DNA of 64,000 nt from JAGOMX01 sp041738135 (GTDB taxonomy: Bacteria > Pseudomonadota > Alphaproteobacteria > JAGOMX01): NCBI GenBank assembly GCA_041738135.1, contig JBGSQK010000057.1:1-64000 (forward strand), given 5' to 3'. Below the pieces are notes generated by a model that was not told the DNA's origin, did not search any database, and saw only the letters and a program-made list of their open reading frames with translations. The position numbers and the translations under genes were made by a program. This document shows positions 18,631-28,711 of this stretch, piece by piece (position 1 is the stretch's first letter; every line of letters begins with the position of its first letter).

Positions 18631-21600
18631 GTGATTGCGTCAAGTTATGTGAGCTTGTTGAAAAAGAAAGGCTTCCCCTTCTATTTGATTGCGGAGTTCC
18701 TTGGAGTTGTCAACGATAATATCCTGCGTATGGTCTTGGGGTTAATGGCTTTGCATGTGGGTTTGGTGCCTGGTTCCCAGGATGCTGTTTCCGCTATGGG
18801 CGTTTCCATGGTGGGCGCTGTTTTTATCATACCTTATCTTTTGTTTTCTGGCATAGCCGGTAACATTGCCGATCATTTTAACAAGCGAAACGTTTTGATC
18901 ATTACCAAAAGCCTGGAAGTTTTTACCATGTTTTTGGCCTTGTTTGTGCTGCCCTTAGAAAATTTCTGGATGAATTTAGTCATTTTATTCTTACTTGCGA
19001 CCCAAGCCACATTTTTCAGTCCTGCTAAATACGGGTTTCTGCCTGAGATCTTTTCTGAGCAAGAGCTCAGCCGAGCCAATGGTATAGTCGAGATGTCCAC
19101 TTACACAGGTATCGTCCTCGGTCTCTTTTTCGGGGGGCTTCTGTTCAGTCATTTTGCCCATGAACAACACATTCTGGCTTACATCATGTTTTTTATCAGT
19201 ATCGTGGGCACTGCTGCAATTTTTGCGGCGCCGCACACCACTTACCCGGGTGTAAAGCAAAGGCTATCCTACAATCCTTGGGCATCTATTATCACGGGAT
19301 CTAAGAAAATTTATGCCAACACCATGTTGTCTTTAACTGTGGGCGGCATTGCCTGGTTCTGGTTTTTAGGGTCTCTACTGAACTCCCTCATACTTTTGCT
19401 GGGTGAAGAAGTCATGGGGCTGGATAGCTATTGGATCGGGGTGCTGCTCATACAATTGGGTGCGGGTATTGCTTGTGGAAGTTTGCTTGCTGGACGTCTA
19501 TCTGGTGATCATGTGGAAGTGGGTTTGGTTCCATTGGGTGCCTTAGGTATAGGCCTCGGTTCCATATTACTGTACTTCCTAGCCCCTAATTTTATTGGCA
19601 CGGTGGTTGCTCTTCTCATTATTGGTCTCTCAGGTGGCTTGTTTATTGTGCCCCTTAATGCAAACTTGCAACATATTGCGGGTATTCAAGAAAAGGGCAG
19701 GCTCATTGCCACCACAAACGTATATAGTATGGGCTCGGTTTTACTGGCCTCCTGTGTGCTTCCATTGTTGCATGATATCTTAGGTTTACGTTCGGATGCT
19801 ATTATCTTACTTATTGGTTTAATCACCGTGAGTGGTACAGCTATTGCAGCACAATCCTTGCCCATGATTCTGTTGCGTTGTGGTTTATGGGTGATTACCC
19901 ATAGTTTGTATAGAATTAGCGTTCGAGGTGCTCAAAACTTGCCAACCAAGGGTGCGGCTTTGTTAGTTTGTAACCATGTATCTTATGTGGACGGGTTCCT
20001 TGTGGGCGGTGCCATGAAGAGACATGTGCAGTTTATGTTGCTGGATTTAATCTATCATATTAAATTCCTGGAGCCTTTCTTCAAGCTCATGAAGGTTATT
20101 CCGGTTTACCGCGGCAGAAATGTGCGTAAAACCTTCGAAATGGCCAGGGCTGGTCTGGAAAAGGGTGAACTGGTTTGTATTTTCGCTGAAGGCGGCATAA
20201 CCCGTAATGGCCACATACTTTCATTCCGCAAAGGTCTTGAAAAGATCACGGAAGGTCTCAGCGTCCCCATTATCCCCGTGAACTTGGACAACGCCTGGGG
20301 TAGTATATTCAGTTATGATAACGGCAAGTTTTTCTTCAAGCGTCCGAAGGTGTTTCCATATCCCGTAACGGTTACTTTTGGTAAGCCCTTACCCTCCAAC
20401 ACGCCCAAGGAAGTGGTGCGTCAGGTGATTAAAGAACTGGAAGTGGAATCCTTTGCCATGCGCAAAACTGTAAACGATGTGCTTCCTCATCGTTTTATTA
20501 AATCCGCAAAATCCGTTTTTTGGCGCTTTTGTATGGCCGACTCAACTGGTACGGAGCTCAGCTATGGTAAAGTGCTGCTCAGCTCAGTTATTCTAGCCCG
20601 AAAAATCAAAGCTTTGTCCGCAGAACAAGAAATGGTGGGCATTCTCATGCCATCAACCGTAGGTGGAGCGTTAGCCAATATTGCAGTCAGCATGACCGGC
20701 AAAGTGCCTGTAAATCTCAACTTTACTATAGGTGAGGAGGCTTATGAATCAGCCATTGAGCAATGCAAAATTCATAAGATTATTACTTCTTCGCAATTTA
20801 TTGAGAAGATAGGTAAAACCAAGTCTGACCACATGATTTTCTTGGAAGACCTAAGGGCATCAATCACTTTGAAAGACAAAGTGTTAGGTATGCTTACCCT
20901 TTTGTTGCCTTCTAAAATGATTCTGGAAATGATTGGCGATAAGTTGATGACGCCAAAATCTGTGGCTACGGTCCTTTTTTCTTCAGGCAGCACCGGCATG
21001 CCAAAAGGTGTGATGCTATCCCATAAAAACATCCTTTCTAATATTGAAGGTATAGCTCAAATCATCCCCAGCAATAACACGGACCGCTTCATGGGCGTGC
21101 TACCTTTCTTCCATTCTTTTGGCTATACAGTACTGCTTTGGTTTGCTCTGATTAAGAAAATGTCAGTGGTTTACCACCCCAATCCTTTGGAAGCAAAAAC
21201 CATCGGCAAGCTGGTAATGAAGTACCAAGCCTCCTTCATGGTTGCCACTTCCACGTTCTACCAAAACTATATCCGCAATTGTGATGCAGAAGATTTTAAG
21301 TCACTGAAGTATGTGGTGGCCGGCGCAGAAAAACTACGCCCTAGTGTTGCCGAGGCTTTTCGTGAGAAATTTGGTCTGGAAATATACGAAGGCTATGGCT
21401 GCACAGAGCTTTCCCCTGTAGTGTCAGTCAACGTCCCAGACGTAGTTTCCAGCGATGGTTGGTGTCAGGTGGGGACTAAGCCGGAGACCATCGGCACTTC
21501 TATTCCAGGCGTGGCTACCAAAATTGTGGATCCTGAGACCATGGAAGAAAAACCGCTGGGCGAGACAGGCATGCTGCTGGTTAAGGGCGGCGGCAATATG

Positions 21601-22038
21601 ATAGGTTACTTAAATCAACCCGAACTCACGCGTGACGCTTTCTATGATTCCTGGTATTTCACAGGCGACATCGCCAAGATGGACGACGGCGGTTTCATAA
21701 CCATCGTCGATCGCCTCTCCAGATTCAGCAAAATTGCCGGCGAGATGGTTCCTCACATAGCCATCGAGGACAAAGTAAACGAACTCATCGGCGGCGCCCA
21801 CTCAACTGTCGTCTCCATAGAATCTTCCCGCAAAGGCGAAACTTTAGTGGTGCTTTACGTGCACGAAACTTTGGGCGAAAAACAGTTGTGGGAGCTGCTC
21901 AAACTCAGTGGTCTCCCTAAACTATGGCTCCCACGTGCTGATGCTATCATACGAGTCCCTGAGATTCCCGTACTGGCCAATGGCAAGGTAAATCTTCGTG
22001 TCGCCAAAGAAATTGCTGAAGCTAAATTTGCTGCATGA
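18631..22038 (+). CDS. aas: MFS-acyltransferase-AMP ligase fusion (2-acyl-glycerophospholipid acyltransferase/acyl-ACP synthetase)
   Basis: 1135 residues joining three modules. Residues 1-410 are a major facilitator like the lysophospholipid flippase LplT. Residues about 425-620 are a PlsC-type acyltransferase with the HxxxxD motif NHVSYVD (H449, D454) and FAEGG. Residues about 620-1135 are an acyl-adenylating enzyme with the P-loop-like SSGSTGMPKG near 785 and YEGYGCTELSP. Together they would import lysophospholipid across the inner membrane and re-acylate it. The start is GTG with GAGGTAGG upstream. The fusion is common in alphaproteobacteria, whereas enterobacteria encode lplT and aas separately. 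Confidence 0.92.
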   Translation: MIASSYVSLLKKKGFPFYLIAEFLGVVNDNILRMVLGLMALHVGLVPGSQDAVSAMGVSMVGAVFIIPYLLFSGIAGNIADHFNKRNVLIITKSLEVFTMFLALFVLPLENFWMNLVILFLLATQATFFSPAKYGFLPEIFSEQELSRANGIVEMSTYTGIVLGLFFGGLLFSHFAHEQHILAYIMFFISIVGTAAIFAAPHTTYPGVKQRLSYNPWASIITGSKKIYANTMLSLTVGGIAWFWFLGSLLNSLILLLGEEVMGLDSYWIGVLLIQLGAGIACGSLLAGRLSGDHVEVGLVPLGALGIGLGSILLYFLAPNFIGTVVALLIIGLSGGLFIVPLNANLQHIAGIQEKGRLIATTNVYSMGSVLLASCVLPLLHDILGLRSDAIILLIGLITVSGTAIAAQSLPMILLRCGLWVITHSLYRISVRGAQNLPTKGAALLVCNHVSYVDGFLVGGAMKRHVQFMLLDLIYHIKFLEPFFKLMKVIPVYRGRNVRKTFEMARAGLEKGELVCIFAEGGITRNGHILSFRKGLEKITEGLSVPIIPVNLDNAWGSIFSYDNGKFFFKRPKVFPYPVTVTFGKPLPSNTPKEVVRQVIKELEVESFAMRKTVNDVLPHRFIKSAKSVFWRFCMADSTGTELSYGKVLLSSVILARKIKALSAEQEMVGILMPSTVGGALANIAVSMTGKVPVNLNFTIGEEAYESAIEQCKIHKIITSSQFIEKIGKTKSDHMIFLEDLRASITLKDKVLGMLTLLLPSKMILEMIGDKLMTPKSVATVLFSSGSTGMPKGVMLSHKNILSNIEGIAQIIPSNNTDRFMGVLPFFHSFGYTVLLWFALIKKMSVVYHPNPLEAKTIGKLVMKYQASFMVATSTFYQNYIRNCDAEDFKSLKYVVAGAEKLRPSVAEAFREKFGLEIYEGYGCTELSPVVSVNVPDVVSSDGWCQVGTKPETIGTSIPGVATKIVDPETMEEKPLGETGMLLVKGGGNMIGYLNQPELTRDAFYDSWYFTGDIAKMDDGGFITIVDRLSRFSKIAGEMVPHIAIEDKVNELIGGAHSTVVSIESSRKGETLVVLYVHETLGEKQLWELLKLSGLPKLWLPRADAIIRVPEIPVLANGKVNLRVAKEIAEAKFAA

Positions 22039-22118
22039 AGCAGGGAGGCGCCATGAATATGTCCAATTCCCTGCAAATATTTTTTGTCCATTCCCTCACC
22101 CCCCACTTCACGAAATTC

Positions 22119-22148
22119 TTGCAAAACGGATTGTTTTTGTTGTATAAC
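22119..22148 (+). promoter_or_regulatory. Sigma-70-like promoter upstream of dnaK
   Basis: TTGCAA at 22119-22124 and TATAAC at 22143-22148 with an 18-base spacer, about 150 bases before the dnaK start. The rest of the 260-base leader (22039-22298) has no gene. I looked for a sigma-32-type site (CTTG with a C-rich -10) and found no convincing match. Confidence 0.45.
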
Positions 22149-22298
22149 AGTATAAGGGAATAGTTCCCTGAAATGGGGTTGCCGGTTAGTTGAGTCCCTT
22201 GTGGAGAAACGAATCGGTGGTCTTTTAGGTTAAACTCTAGGGGTTTTTGACGTGCTCATATTGAGGCGTTTAGGGCTCGCTAACAAAAGAGGTATAAA

Positions 22299-24212
22299 AT
22301 GAGTAAAGTAATAGGTATCGACCTAGGTACAACGAACTCCTGCGTTGCCATTATGGAAGGCAGGGATCCAAAGGTTCTAGAAAATGCTGAAGGCAATAGA
22401 ACCACTCCGTCTATGATTGCATTTACTGCAAGCGGAGAGCGTTTAGTGGGGCAAGCTGCTAAGCGTCAGGGTGTTACAAACCCAGAAAATACACTTTTTG
22501 CTATTAAGCGTCTGATCGGACGTCGATTCGACGATCCTCTCACAAAGAAGGACCAGGGTCTGGTTCCATACAAAATCATCGAGGGTGCCAATGGCGACGC
22601 GTGGGTTGAATCCCGTGGCGAAAAGTACAGTCCAAGCCAAATCAGTGCATTTATCTTGCAAAAGATGAAAGAAACCGCCGAAAAGTATTTGGGCGAAAAA
22701 GTTGATCAAGCTGTTATTACGGTTCCTGCGTATTTTAATGACGCACAACGTCAAGCCACTAAAGATGCCGGTAAAATTGCTGGCCTAGATGTGCTGCGTA
22801 TTATCAACGAGCCTACTGCCGCAGCTTTGGCTTACGGCCTTGATAAGAAGCAATCAGGCATTATCGCCGTTTACGACTTAGGTGGTGGTACGTTCGACAT
22901 CTCAGTTTTGGAAATTGGTGATGGCGTGTTTGAAGTGAAGTCCACGAACGGTGATACGTTCTTGGGTGGTGAAGACTTTGACATGAACATCATTGACTAT
23001 CTGGCTGATGAGTTCAAAAAAGAGCAGGGCATCGACCTGCGATCAGACAAACTGGCATTGCAACGTCTTAAGGAAGCTGCTGAAAAAGCTAAGATCGAGC
23101 TTTCAAGCGCTATTGAGACGGAAATTAACTTGCCGTTTATCACAGCCGATGCGTCGGGTCCAAAGCATCTGACGGTTAAGCTATCTCGCTCCAAGCTGGA
23201 AGCTTTGGTGGAGAAGCTGATCGAAAAAACGATCGAGCCATGCAAGAAAGCATTGAAAGATGCAGGCGTGTCAGCCGGTGAAATCAATGAAGTGATCCTG
23301 GTGGGTGGTATGACCCGCATGCCAAAGATCATTGAGACTGTGAAGAACTTCTTCGGACGTGATCCGCATCGTGGCGTAAATCCTGACGAAGTTGTGGCCA
23401 TGGGCGCAGCTATCCAAGGTGGTGTGCTACAAGGCGACGTGAAGGATGTGTTGCTTCTGGATGTGACTCCTTTGTCTTTGGGTATTGAAACATTGGGCGG
23501 TGTGTTCACTCGTTTGATCGAGCGCAACACCACAATCCCCACCAAGAAAAGCCAGGTGTTCTCAACCGCTGATGATAATCAGACGGCTGTGACTATTAAG
23601 GTGTTCCAAGGTGAACGCGAAATGGCTGCCGACAACAAGATCTTGGGTCAGTTTGACTTGGTTGGATTACCACCTGCGCCTAAAGGTATGCCGCAAATTG
23701 AAGTGGCGTTTGATATTGACGCCAACGGTATCGTATCTGTATCTGCTAAGGATAAGGCCACCAATAAGGAGCAACAAATCCGCATCCAAGCATCTGGTGG
23801 TTTAACCGACGATGATATCGCCAATATGGTCAAAGATGCCGAGGTGAATGCGGAAGCTGACAAAAAGCGTAAAGCTCTTGTGGAAGCCAAAAACCATGGT
23901 GAAAGCTTGGTGCATGCCACACAAAAGTCCTTAACTGAGTTTGGCGACAAGATCAGTGCAGAAGAAAAAACCGCCATTGAATCCGCCATTGAGGATCTCA
24001 AGAACGCTCTTGAAGGCGAAGATGTGGAAGACATCAAGGCTAAAACTGAAAGCATGACACAAGCGTCCATGAAGTTGGGCGAAGCCATGTATAAATCCAG
24101 TCAGGAAGAGGCTGCTGCTGCGGCCGAAGCTCCTGCACAGGAAGCCAAAGAAGAAGTGGTTGACGCCGAATACGAAGAAATTGACGGCGATGAAAAGAAG
24201 GACAAAGCTTAA
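22299..24212 (+). CDS. dnaK: Molecular chaperone DnaK (Hsp70)
   Basis: 637 residues, full length for DnaK. The nucleotide-binding domain opens with GIDLGTTNSCVAIMEG and contains DLGGGTFDISVLEIGDG and the VGGMTRMPKI block. The linker VLLLDVTPLSLGIETLGG leads into the substrate-binding domain, and the lid ends in an acidic tail with EYEEIDGDEKKDKA. It refolds or holds unfolded proteins with DnaJ and GrpE. dnaJ follows on the same strand after a strong hairpin. A long open frame on the opposite strand across dnaK and dnaJ is a codon-bias shadow. Confidence 0.98.
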   Translation: MSKVIGIDLGTTNSCVAIMEGRDPKVLENAEGNRTTPSMIAFTASGERLVGQAAKRQGVTNPENTLFAIKRLIGRRFDDPLTKKDQGLVPYKIIEGANGDAWVESRGEKYSPSQISAFILQKMKETAEKYLGEKVDQAVITVPAYFNDAQRQATKDAGKIAGLDVLRIINEPTAAALAYGLDKKQSGIIAVYDLGGGTFDISVLEIGDGVFEVKSTNGDTFLGGEDFDMNIIDYLADEFKKEQGIDLRSDKLALQRLKEAAEKAKIELSSAIETEINLPFITADASGPKHLTVKLSRSKLEALVEKLIEKTIEPCKKALKDAGVSAGEINEVILVGGMTRMPKIIETVKNFFGRDPHRGVNPDEVVAMGAAIQGGVLQGDVKDVLLLDVTPLSLGIETLGGVFTRLIERNTTIPTKKSQVFSTADDNQTAVTIKVFQGEREMAADNKILGQFDLVGLPPAPKGMPQIEVAFDIDANGIVSVSAKDKATNKEQQIRIQASGGLTDDDIANMVKDAEVNAEADKKRKALVEAKNHGESLVHATQKSLTEFGDKISAEEKTAIESAIEDLKNALEGEDVEDIKAKTESMTQASMKLGEAMYKSSQEEAAAAAEAPAQEAKEEVVDAEYEEIDGDEKKDKA

Positions 24213-24228
24213 GACCAGTCTTAATAGA

Positions 24229-24264
24229 CCTCGAGCAGAACAATCTGCTCGAGGCTCCTTTTGA
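24229..24264 (+). terminator. Hairpin between dnaK and dnaJ
   Basis: Perfect 11-bp stem (24229-24239 with 24244-24254, CCTCGAGCAGA and its complement), 4-base loop, then CTCCTTTTG. The short T-rich tail makes it a partial terminator, likely to lower dnaJ expression relative to dnaK and to stabilise the 3' end of a dnaK-only transcript. Confidence 0.65.
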
Positions 24265-24278
24265 AAAAGTAGATTATT

Positions 24279-25436
24279 ATGGCAAAACGCGATTTTTACG
24301 ATGTGCTCGGAGTTTCCAAATCCGCTTCCGCTGATGAGATGAAAAAGGCTTATCGCAAGCTGGCTATGAAATTTCACCCGGACAAAAATCCCGGTGACAA
24401 AGAATCCGAGAAAAAATTTAAAGAACTCAATGAGGCCTACGAAGTTCTGCGTGACGATAATAAGCGTGCAGCATATGATCGCATGGGTCATGCTGCCTTT
24501 GAACAAGGTATGGGCGGCGGCGGTCATCGTGGTCACCCTGGCGGCTTTGAATTCAACTTTGGTGGCGGCGGTTTTTCCGACATATTCGAAGAAATATTCG
24601 GTGACTTTTCTGGCGGCCAAGGCAGAAGTTCTCGTGGTGCAAACCAACGAGGCAACGACTTGCAATACAACATGTCCGTAACCCTGGAAGAAGCCTTTGT
24701 AGGTGTTAAAAAGGATATCACAGTCACTATGGGAGCCGCATGTGGAACTTGTAAAGGTTCTGGCGCTGAAAAAGATTCCAAACCTGTCACATGTACGACT
24801 TGTAATGGTCGCGGTAAAGTGCGTGCGCAGCAAGGATTCTTCACAGTTGAGCGTGCCTGCACAACTTGTCAAGGCATAGGGCAGATAATCGAAAACCCCT
24901 GCAAAACCTGTCATGGCCAGGGCCGAGTCAACGAAAGGCGTACGCTGAGCATTTCGGTTCCCGCGGGAGTTGAAACAGGTACGCGCATAAGGTTGTCCGG
25001 AGAAGGCGAAGCCGGTATTCGTGGCGCTCCATCTGGCGATCTTTACGTGCATGTGGAGGTTAAGCCTCACGCCATTTTTGAGCGCGAAGACGCGAATATT
25101 CATTGTCGCGTACCCATCAATATGATCACGGCGGCATTGGGTGGCAGCATAGATGTGCCCACCATTGATGGCGCTAAAGCAAGGGTCACAATCCCCGAAG
25201 GCACGCAATCGGGTAAAATCTTCCGATTGGGCGGCAAGGGTATGAGCATTCTCAGGCGTTCCAATCGTGGCGATATGTTTGTACACGCCTTTGTGGAAAC
25301 GCCTTCCCATTTGTCCAAGCGCCAAAAGGAACTTCTCAAAGAGTTCAGCGAAAGCGATAAGAACGGTAAAACCAGCCCAGAATCTCAAGGATTCTTCTCC
25401 AAGGTGAAGGAATTCTGGGACAATTTAGGAGATTGA
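24279..25436 (+). CDS. dnaJ: Molecular chaperone DnaJ (Hsp40)
   Basis: 385 residues, type I DnaJ that stimulates DnaK ATPase. The J domain (1-70) includes the HPDKNPGDKE loop; a Gly/Phe-rich linker follows (about 75-125). Then come four zinc-binding repeats CGTCKGSG, CTTCNGRG, CTTCQGIG and CKTCHGQG, and the C-terminal client-binding domain. It is cotranscribed with dnaK across the hairpin, and the HAD gene starts 5 bases after its stop. Confidence 0.98.
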   Translation: MAKRDFYDVLGVSKSASADEMKKAYRKLAMKFHPDKNPGDKESEKKFKELNEAYEVLRDDNKRAAYDRMGHAAFEQGMGGGGHRGHPGGFEFNFGGGGFSDIFEEIFGDFSGGQGRSSRGANQRGNDLQYNMSVTLEEAFVGVKKDITVTMGAACGTCKGSGAEKDSKPVTCTTCNGRGKVRAQQGFFTVERACTTCQGIGQIIENPCKTCHGQGRVNERRTLSISVPAGVETGTRIRLSGEGEAGIRGAPSGDLYVHVEVKPHAIFEREDANIHCRVPINMITAALGGSIDVPTIDGAKARVTIPEGTQSGKIFRLGGKGMSILRRSNRGDMFVHAFVETPSHLSKRQKELLKEFSESDKNGKTSPESQGFFSKVKEFWDNLGD

Positions 25437-25440
25437 CTCG

Positions 25441-26277
25441 TTGCGTACCTCAAGTCAATTGCAGGATACTTCAGGCCCGACAGTAATTGCGGGTCTGGCC
25501 GAAATTGCTGATAATTATGACGGCTACATCGTTGATTTATGGGGTGTCGTTCATAATGGAGAACATCTTTTTGATGCCGTCCTTCCTTGTTTACGGGAAC
25601 TCAAAGATCAGGGTAAAACGGTTGTTTTCTTATCCAACGCACCCAGATCATCGGGTGTTATTGTGGACCAACTTTCGGCATTTGGTCTTCCAAGAGATCT
25701 GTATGCGGACGTTATTACCTCGGGTGATGCAACCTTGGAATATTTACGTCGGCATGATGCTCGGACTTACCATCACATAGGTTGTCCTGAAAAAGATGGC
25801 AGCTTGCTCATTGGAATCGGCATGAACCCAGCCTCTCATATATCACAAGCAGATATTATTATTGCCAGCAACTTTGATAATAATAGACCAACCCTGGATG
25901 AATATGCGGATGATTTAGAGGCGGCTCTTTCGCGAAGTATACCGATGATTTGTGCGAATCCCGATCTAATGGTCTATAGGGGTGAGGTAAAAGTCTTATG
26001 TGCAGCTACCCTGGCGCAAGAATATGAAAAGAGAGGAGGTACGGTTCTGTATTTTGGTAAACCGCATTCTCCTGTCTACAATTATTTGCTCCATAAGTAC
26101 CAGGCTGAAAACTGGTTAGCCATAGGTGATGCGCTTGCTACAGACATTGAAGGCGCTAATAAGGCAGGCCTAGACTCGCTCTTAGTACTTTCAGGTATAC
26201 ATCAAAATGATGAACGTTCACATGATGGCCACGAGGCCAAACCCAAGTATGTGGCTGATAAATTCACTTGGCTGTAA
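25441..26277 (+). CDS. TIGR01459-family HAD hydrolase
   Basis: 278 residues. The HAD motif I is VDLWGVVHNG, where the first aspartate would be the nucleophile; motif II is FLSNAPRS; and the C-terminal motif is AIGDALATDIEGANKAGLDS. These match the TIGR01459 family of NagD-like HAD phosphatases that is characteristic of alphaproteobacteria; the substrate is not known. The start is TTG, 9 bases after the GGAG that overlaps the end of dnaJ, so translation is probably coupled to the chaperone operon. Confidence 0.85.
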   Translation: MRTSSQLQDTSGPTVIAGLAEIADNYDGYIVDLWGVVHNGEHLFDAVLPCLRELKDQGKTVVFLSNAPRSSGVIVDQLSAFGLPRDLYADVITSGDATLEYLRRHDARTYHHIGCPEKDGSLLIGIGMNPASHISQADIIIASNFDNNRPTLDEYADDLEAALSRSIPMICANPDLMVYRGEVKVLCAATLAQEYEKRGGTVLYFGKPHSPVYNYLLHKYQAENWLAIGDALATDIEGANKAGLDSLLVLSGIHQNDERSHDGHEAKPKYVADKFTWL

Positions 26278-26364
26278 ACCACTTGTTAAAGAATTACCTC
26301 TAAACTAAAACTAGCCCAAATAGGATTTTATGGGTTATGCTGTCTTACTAATAAAGAGGATTTA

Positions 26365-28704
26365 ATGAGACTCAGCCTCAGGGGGCAAATTCTAATTTAC
26401 ACACTCGTAGCCACTTTGTTGGCCGTGGCGACTCTTGCTATGTTTACATTGCAACGCGAACGGGGGCGCGAAATGGATGAGTCTCGTTTAGAATCCGTGA
26501 GTAAAACTGAAACTTTTGCCGATGTTATTGTGAATGAGGGGTATCTAAGTCACCCCGAAAAACTTCAAATTATCATCAAATCGGTTCTTTCTAATAAGAG
26601 GTTTCTATCCATATCCATCTATGATTCTTTGGGAAAGATTATTGTCCAAGGGGCAGAGACCCTATCAACACCGCCACTTTCCTTAGCAGAATTGAAGCAA
26701 GCAAAGGATTCTACAGCCAAATTTAACAACGATCAAATCCATATTCTAACCCCTATGAAAACAAGTTCTGGGGAAATATTAGGTTATGTTTCCGTATCTT
26801 ACACCTTAAAAAAATTAAATGAACAATTGAGTTTATTGTTTTATGACATGGTGTACGCTCTTTTGGTTTGTTTGATTTTTGCCTTGTTTGCCAGCTATAT
26901 ATTTTCTTCCCGTATGATCAAACCTTTACGTGAACTTATGGATAAGGCTAATCGCATTATTCAAGGCGAAAGCGTGCCGTTGACTCTGGAAAGGCAAGAC
27001 GAAATAGGTAGCTTGGCATTGTCATTGAACACGATGCTTAGGTATATTAGTAACCGTGATGAAAAATTAAGGTTACTGGCAGCTTCCTTGGAAGCAAAAG
27101 TCGAGCTGCGCACTCGGGAATTAGAGGCGGCAGTTAAGCGAGCCGAGGCGGCAACGGAAGCTAAGGCCACGTTTTTGGCTTCCATGACTCATGAGCTGCG
27201 CACCCCCATGAACGGTGTTATCGGTACAGCAAGTCTCATGGCAGATTCGGATTTAAAACCAGCTCAAAAAGAACAGCTAGCTATCATCAGAAATTGTGGA
27301 CACCATTTATTGACTGTTATCAATGACATCCTAGACTTCTCAAAAATTGAGGCTTCTAAAATGGAGCTGGAATTTGCGCCACTGGATTTGAAACGCATTA
27401 TTTCTGAGACATTGGATATCGTCAAACCTATGACCGATGCTAAAGATCTGGTGATCGAATCAAAGATAGATAAAGAAGTTCCCTCATATATTGAAGGGGA
27501 CGCGGTCCGCTTGCGGCAAGTATTTGTCAACCTCATCAGCAATTCCATTAAATTTACAGAACTAGGTGGTATTTATATTGAAGCACATGTGAAACAAAAA
27601 ACTGCAAAAAAGACGACAATAGAGTTTTCTGTCAGAGACACTGGCATTGGTATAGCTCAAGACGTACAAAAAAAATTGTTCAATGCCTTTACCCAAGCGG
27701 ATTCATCCACCACACGTAAGTATGGTGGTACTGGGCTCGGTTTGGTGATCAGTAAAAAGTTGATTGAACTCATGGGTGGAAAAATATGCGTAAAAAGCAA
27801 AGTAGGGCAGGGTTCCAAATTTACCTTCACCATTGCGGTCAAACCTGTTGATGTTATCCCCGTGGAAATGAACAAAGAGTCCCTTTCTAAGCATTTGGCA
27901 AGAGAAAAGCCTATGCAGATTCTTCTTGTAGAAGACAATTTGGTGAACCAAATGGTGGCCAAGGGCTTTTTACAAAAATTGGGGTACACGCCTGATATGG
28001 CAAACAACGGCCAAGAGGCATTACAAGCGCTTAAGGAAAAAGAGTATAACCTCATCTTCATGGATATGATGATGCCGTTTATGGATGGGTTAGAGGCAAC
28101 CCGAATCATATGCTCACTCATGCCAGCCCATCAAAGACCATGGATCGTCGCCATGACCGCCAATGCTTTGGAAGAACACAAGCAACAGTGCCTAGCGGCC
28201 GGGATGAATGACTTTTTAACGAAACCCTTTACCTTAGACAATCTTGAAACGGCTATTTTAGCTGCGCCATGCGTTCTTAATCCTAAAGTAGTCAAGCAAT
28301 GTGTTGGGGAAGTTAAAGTTGCGAAAAATAAAGATCAGATTAAAACCGTTACCCCAGAATATCAGGCTATCAACAAAGAAAAAATCTTCGAGAACTTCAA
28401 GGATGATGAGGATCTTGTACCCTTTGCCATTGAGGCTTTTATGAAAGATTACCCCTTGCGCCTGAAAGAGATGGCGCATAGTATAAAAAATGACAACGCT
28501 GAACAACTGGCAATGTCCGCTCATACCTTAAGGGGCGCCGTTAGTAACTTTTATGCCACTTCCGCTGTGGATTGCGCCTACATTCTTGAGAAAAATGCCA
28601 AGGATAACAACCTATCAACAGCAGACCTTGAGTTCAAAAACCTAAAGGCTGAAATGAAAAAAGTTCATCAGGATCTTCAAGCATTGCTTGCTGAGATATC
28701 TTAA
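26365..28704 (+). CDS. Hybrid sensor histidine kinase with receiver and Hpt domains
   Basis: 779 residues, an inner-membrane kinase carrying a full phosphorelay. Domains in order: first membrane segment (about 8-28), periplasmic sensor, second membrane segment (about 155-178), HAMP, a short coiled coil, HisKA with H276 in MTHELRTPMNG, HATPase with the DTGIGI and GGTGLGL boxes, a receiver with D567 in FMDMMMPFMDG, and a C-terminal Hpt domain with H720 in SAHTLRGAVSN. This is the BarA or ArcB type of layout. No response regulator gene is adjacent, so the final output partner is encoded elsewhere. It has its own AAAGAGG site and is convergent with xseA. Confidence 0.93.
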   Translation: MRLSLRGQILIYTLVATLLAVATLAMFTLQRERGREMDESRLESVSKTETFADVIVNEGYLSHPEKLQIIIKSVLSNKRFLSISIYDSLGKIIVQGAETLSTPPLSLAELKQAKDSTAKFNNDQIHILTPMKTSSGEILGYVSVSYTLKKLNEQLSLLFYDMVYALLVCLIFALFASYIFSSRMIKPLRELMDKANRIIQGESVPLTLERQDEIGSLALSLNTMLRYISNRDEKLRLLAASLEAKVELRTRELEAAVKRAEAATEAKATFLASMTHELRTPMNGVIGTASLMADSDLKPAQKEQLAIIRNCGHHLLTVINDILDFSKIEASKMELEFAPLDLKRIISETLDIVKPMTDAKDLVIESKIDKEVPSYIEGDAVRLRQVFVNLISNSIKFTELGGIYIEAHVKQKTAKKTTIEFSVRDTGIGIAQDVQKKLFNAFTQADSSTTRKYGGTGLGLVISKKLIELMGGKICVKSKVGQGSKFTFTIAVKPVDVIPVEMNKESLSKHLAREKPMQILLVEDNLVNQMVAKGFLQKLGYTPDMANNGQEALQALKEKEYNLIFMDMMMPFMDGLEATRIICSLMPAHQRPWIVAMTANALEEHKQQCLAAGMNDFLTKPFTLDNLETAILAAPCVLNPKVVKQCVGEVKVAKNKDQIKTVTPEYQAINKEKIFENFKDDEDLVPFAIEAFMKDYPLRLKEMAHSIKNDNAEQLAMSAHTLRGAVSNFYATSAVDCAYILEKNAKDNNLSTADLEFKNLKAEMKKVHQDLQALLAEIS

Positions 28705-28711
28705 AGGCGAA

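Noticed and set aside
22150..22298. Sigma-32 heat-shock promoter for dnaK
   Set aside because: A CTTG occurs near 22198, but no matching -10 at the right spacing; only a sigma-70-like pair further upstream could be supported.
23931..25388. 485-codon open frame on the minus strand across dnaK and dnaJ
   Set aside because: It lies opposite two unquestionable chaperone genes, has a low-complexity composition and no ribosome-binding site; it is a codon-bias shadow.
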